From Negativicutes bacterium (GTDB lineage: Bacteria; Bacillota_C; Negativicutes; Sporomusales_B; JARLHX01): a stretch of 64,000 bases of DNA. The stretch covers positions 1-64,000 of the forward strand of contig JARLHX010000387.1 in the NCBI GenBank assembly GCA_031292035.1. The letters are read 5' to 3'. The notes beneath the pieces were generated by a model. That model saw only the letters and a list, made by a program, of their open reading frames with translations, had not been told where the DNA came from and searched no databases. The position numbers and the translations under genes are program-made. This document shows positions 62,405 to 64,000 of the stretch, one piece after another (position 1 is the stretch's first letter; every line of letters begins with the position of its first letter).

Positions 62405-64000
62405 ATGAAGATAAACTGGGAACGACTGATTGGCAGAGAAACGGAGTATCCGGTGGAGCACCGGATATTGAATACGGTGTTGCTGTTTGGTTTGGGCTTG
62501 GCGCTAGCGGGAGGCCTTTTTAACTATCTGATGGATTTTGGGACGCTGCCGACCTTGATTGCGGTTGTTTCTGCCATATTATTGATGGTTCTTTATTATT
62601 TGTCTACAGTGAAGAAACAATATACGCTGACGGTATTTTCATTGATCGGCTTCTCGATATTTCTTGTTATGCCAGGGTTGTGGATTTTTAATGGAGGTAT
62701 ATTAGGCGGCACTTCGTTATACATGTTGGTTTTTTCTTCGATGATTACTACTTTGCTGCGTGGTGCCCAAAGATTCGTCGCCTTGGGCTGCCTGCTGGCA
62801 ACGACGCTGGTATTAATTTTGCTGGAGTATCACAATCCGACGATTATCGTCGGTTACAGTTCAGATATGAGCCGTTATGCCGACGTTTCTTTCAGTTTGC
62901 TGATTACCCTGATCGCCAATGCAGCGTTGTTTATGGTGATTCTTAATCATTATGTCCAGGAAAACAAACGGGCCAGAAGCTATCTGGCCCAAATTGAAAA
63001 ACAAAAGCTGATTATCGAGATCCAGCACCATTTGCAGTCGATGAATGACATGCTGAGACAAGAGGTCGAGGAGCGCCGGCTGGTGGAGCAGGCGTTGCGC
63101 GTGTCAGAAGAACGGTTTGCCAAAGCATTTCGGGCCAGTCCTGTTCCCATGTGTATTATTGCGGCGCAAGACGGGCGATTTATCGACGTAAATGAAAGTT
63201 TTGTCAATGTGTTTGAGTTTGCCCGCCAGGAGGTCATTGGCAAAACTCCGGCGGCGCTCCATATCTGGACCGGCAAAGAGGAGCATTTGCGCCAGGCGTT
63301 TGAGGAGAACAGAGCTTTTTACAACCTGGAAATGACTTTCTGGACCAAGGCGGGCAATGAGCGTACCGGGCTTTATTCGGTGGAGCTAATTGAGGTAAAC
63401 GAGGAATTATGTCTGCTGGGGGTTATCTACGACATCACCGAGCGGGTGCAGCTGGCGAAGGAGATGGCCAGACTGGACAGGCTGAATTTGGTGGGGGAAA
63501 TGGCCGCGAGTCTGGGTCATGAAATCCGCAACCCCCTAACCACGGTACGGGGCTTTTTGCAGTTGCTCAAAAAATCCGATACGACCCATCAGGACTATTT
63601 CGATCTGATGATTGACGAGCTGGACAGAGCGAATGCCATCATCACCGAGTACTTGTCCATGGCAAAGAATAAAGCCCTCGATTTACAACCCAGAAATCTC
63701 AATGCCATTTTGAATGCGCTGTATCCCTTAATGCAGGCTGACGCTGTTAAGACTGGAAATTTCATCCACCTGGTTTTAGGGGGCATTCCCGAACTGCTGC
63801 TGGATGAAAAGGAAATCCGGCAGCTTATTCTCAACCTTTTCCGCAACGGCCTGGAGGCGATGGCGGCAGAAGGAACCCTCCGATTCAGTACTTACACCGA
63901 GGGGCGTGATGTGGTGCTGGCGGTCCGGGACGAAGGTGGCGGGATCGCGCCGCATGTGATGGAAAAGCTGGGGACGCCATTTTTCACAACAAAAGACAAT
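62405..64000 (+). CDS. Sensor histidine kinase 3 (membrane module + PAS), partial
   Basis: About 532 residues are readable; the gene continues past the window. It starts MKINWERLIGRE and has about six membrane helices whose sequence parallels kinase 1 (EHRILNTVL, FNGGILGGTSLY, ARSYLAQIEKQK). A coiled coil, a PAS domain (VSEERFAKAFRASPVPMCII, about 235-355), HisKA (MAASLGHEIRNPLTTVRGF), N-box QLILNLFRNGLEAM and G1 DEGGG follow. The window ends in the F/G2 region (PFFTTKDN). ATG 62405 is chosen by alignment with kinase 1; the ribosome site is distant. Confidence 0.85.
   Translation, partial: MKINWERLIGRETEYPVEHRILNTVLLFGLGLALAGGLFNYLMDFGTLPTLIAVVSAILLMVLYYLSTVKKQYTLTVFSLIGFSIFLVMPGLWIFNGGILGGTSLYMLVFSSMITTLLRGAQRFVALGCLLATTLVLILLEYHNPTIIVGYSSDMSRYADVSFSLLITLIANAALFMVILNHYVQENKRARSYLAQIEKQKLIIEIQHHLQSMNDMLRQEVEERRLVEQALRVSEERFAKAFRASPVPMCIIAAQDGRFIDVNESFVNVFEFARQEVIGKTPAALHIWTGKEEHLRQAFEENRAFYNLEMTFWTKAGNERTGLYSVELIEVNEELCLLGVIYDITERVQLAKEMARLDRLNLVGEMAASLGHEIRNPLTTVRGFLQLLKKSDTTHQDYFDLMIDELDRANAIITEYLSMAKNKALDLQPRNLNAILNALYPLMQADAVKTGNFIHLVLGGIPELLLDEKEIRQLILNLFRNGLEAMAAEGTLRFSTYTEGRDVVLAVRDEGGGIAPHVMEKLGTPFFTTKDN

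Overview
The window looks like a chromosomal segment of a spore-forming, outer-membrane-bearing Firmicute, most likely class Negativicutes (Sporomusa/Pelosinus-like). Sporulation is shown by an alpha/beta-type small acid-soluble spore protein (13152-13412) and a GerW/YtfJ homologue (6906-7274). An outer membrane is shown by a beta-barrel protein with signal peptide and C-terminal Phe (47577-48188) and an RND efflux pair (43228-47510). Anaerobic metabolism is shown by an [FeFe]-hydrogenase-family protein, a superoxide reductase, a bacteriohemerythrin and a carboxyltransferase subunit of the OadA/PycB type without a biotin domain. No insertion sequence, prophage or CRISPR array was seen.

Region 1 (1-3913): the tail of an rRNA operon (tRNA-fMet, 5S rRNA, terminator), then a CXXX-repeat peptide modification cassette. 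It comprises a radical SAM/SPASM maturase broken by an apparent single-base deletion near 1007, a SPASM-like partner maturase, a 100-residue accessory protein, and a Tat-signal-bearing substrate with 16 cysteines at exact four-residue spacing. This is the most unusual system in the window.

Region 2 (4100-11600): a PAS/sigma-54 activator, a PaaI-type thioesterase, DUF2953+GerW, fructose-bisphosphate aldolase, an RluA-type pseudouridine synthase, several small orphan proteins and superoxide reductase.

Region 3 (11700-26600): aspartokinase with an internal start that would make a separate ACT-domain subunit, SASP, a PNPOx-like protein, AsnRS, an aminotransferase, the DUF47-Pit phosphate transport pair, an EamA exporter, a nucleoside kinase, a carboxyltransferase, the hydrogenase-like protein and an APC permease.

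Region 4 (26600-37400): two minus-strand ABC import systems, polar amino acid (glnHPQ type) and oligopeptide (oppABCDF type), then a membrane GAF-GAF-GGDEF diguanylate cyclase.

Region 5 (37400-54100): small zinc-ribbon, DUF1540 and DUF896 proteins, an Fsr-like MFS transporter, a thioredoxin-reductase-like flavoprotein, UraA, an RND efflux operon preceded by a tandem helix-turn-helix gene, an outer-membrane protein, ACT + DUF711, a MoeA-like protein with a Cys-rich tail, endonuclease III, an ArgA-like acetyltransferase and a CBS protein.

Region 6 (54400-64000): a Zur-ZnuCBA zinc operon, a duplicated Ser/polyproline protein, and three orphan sensor histidine kinases with a hemerythrin between them. 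Kinases 1 and 3 share a membrane sensor module, and kinase 3 runs off the window. Their H-box sequences resemble those of sporulation-phosphorelay kinases, but no response regulator is present.
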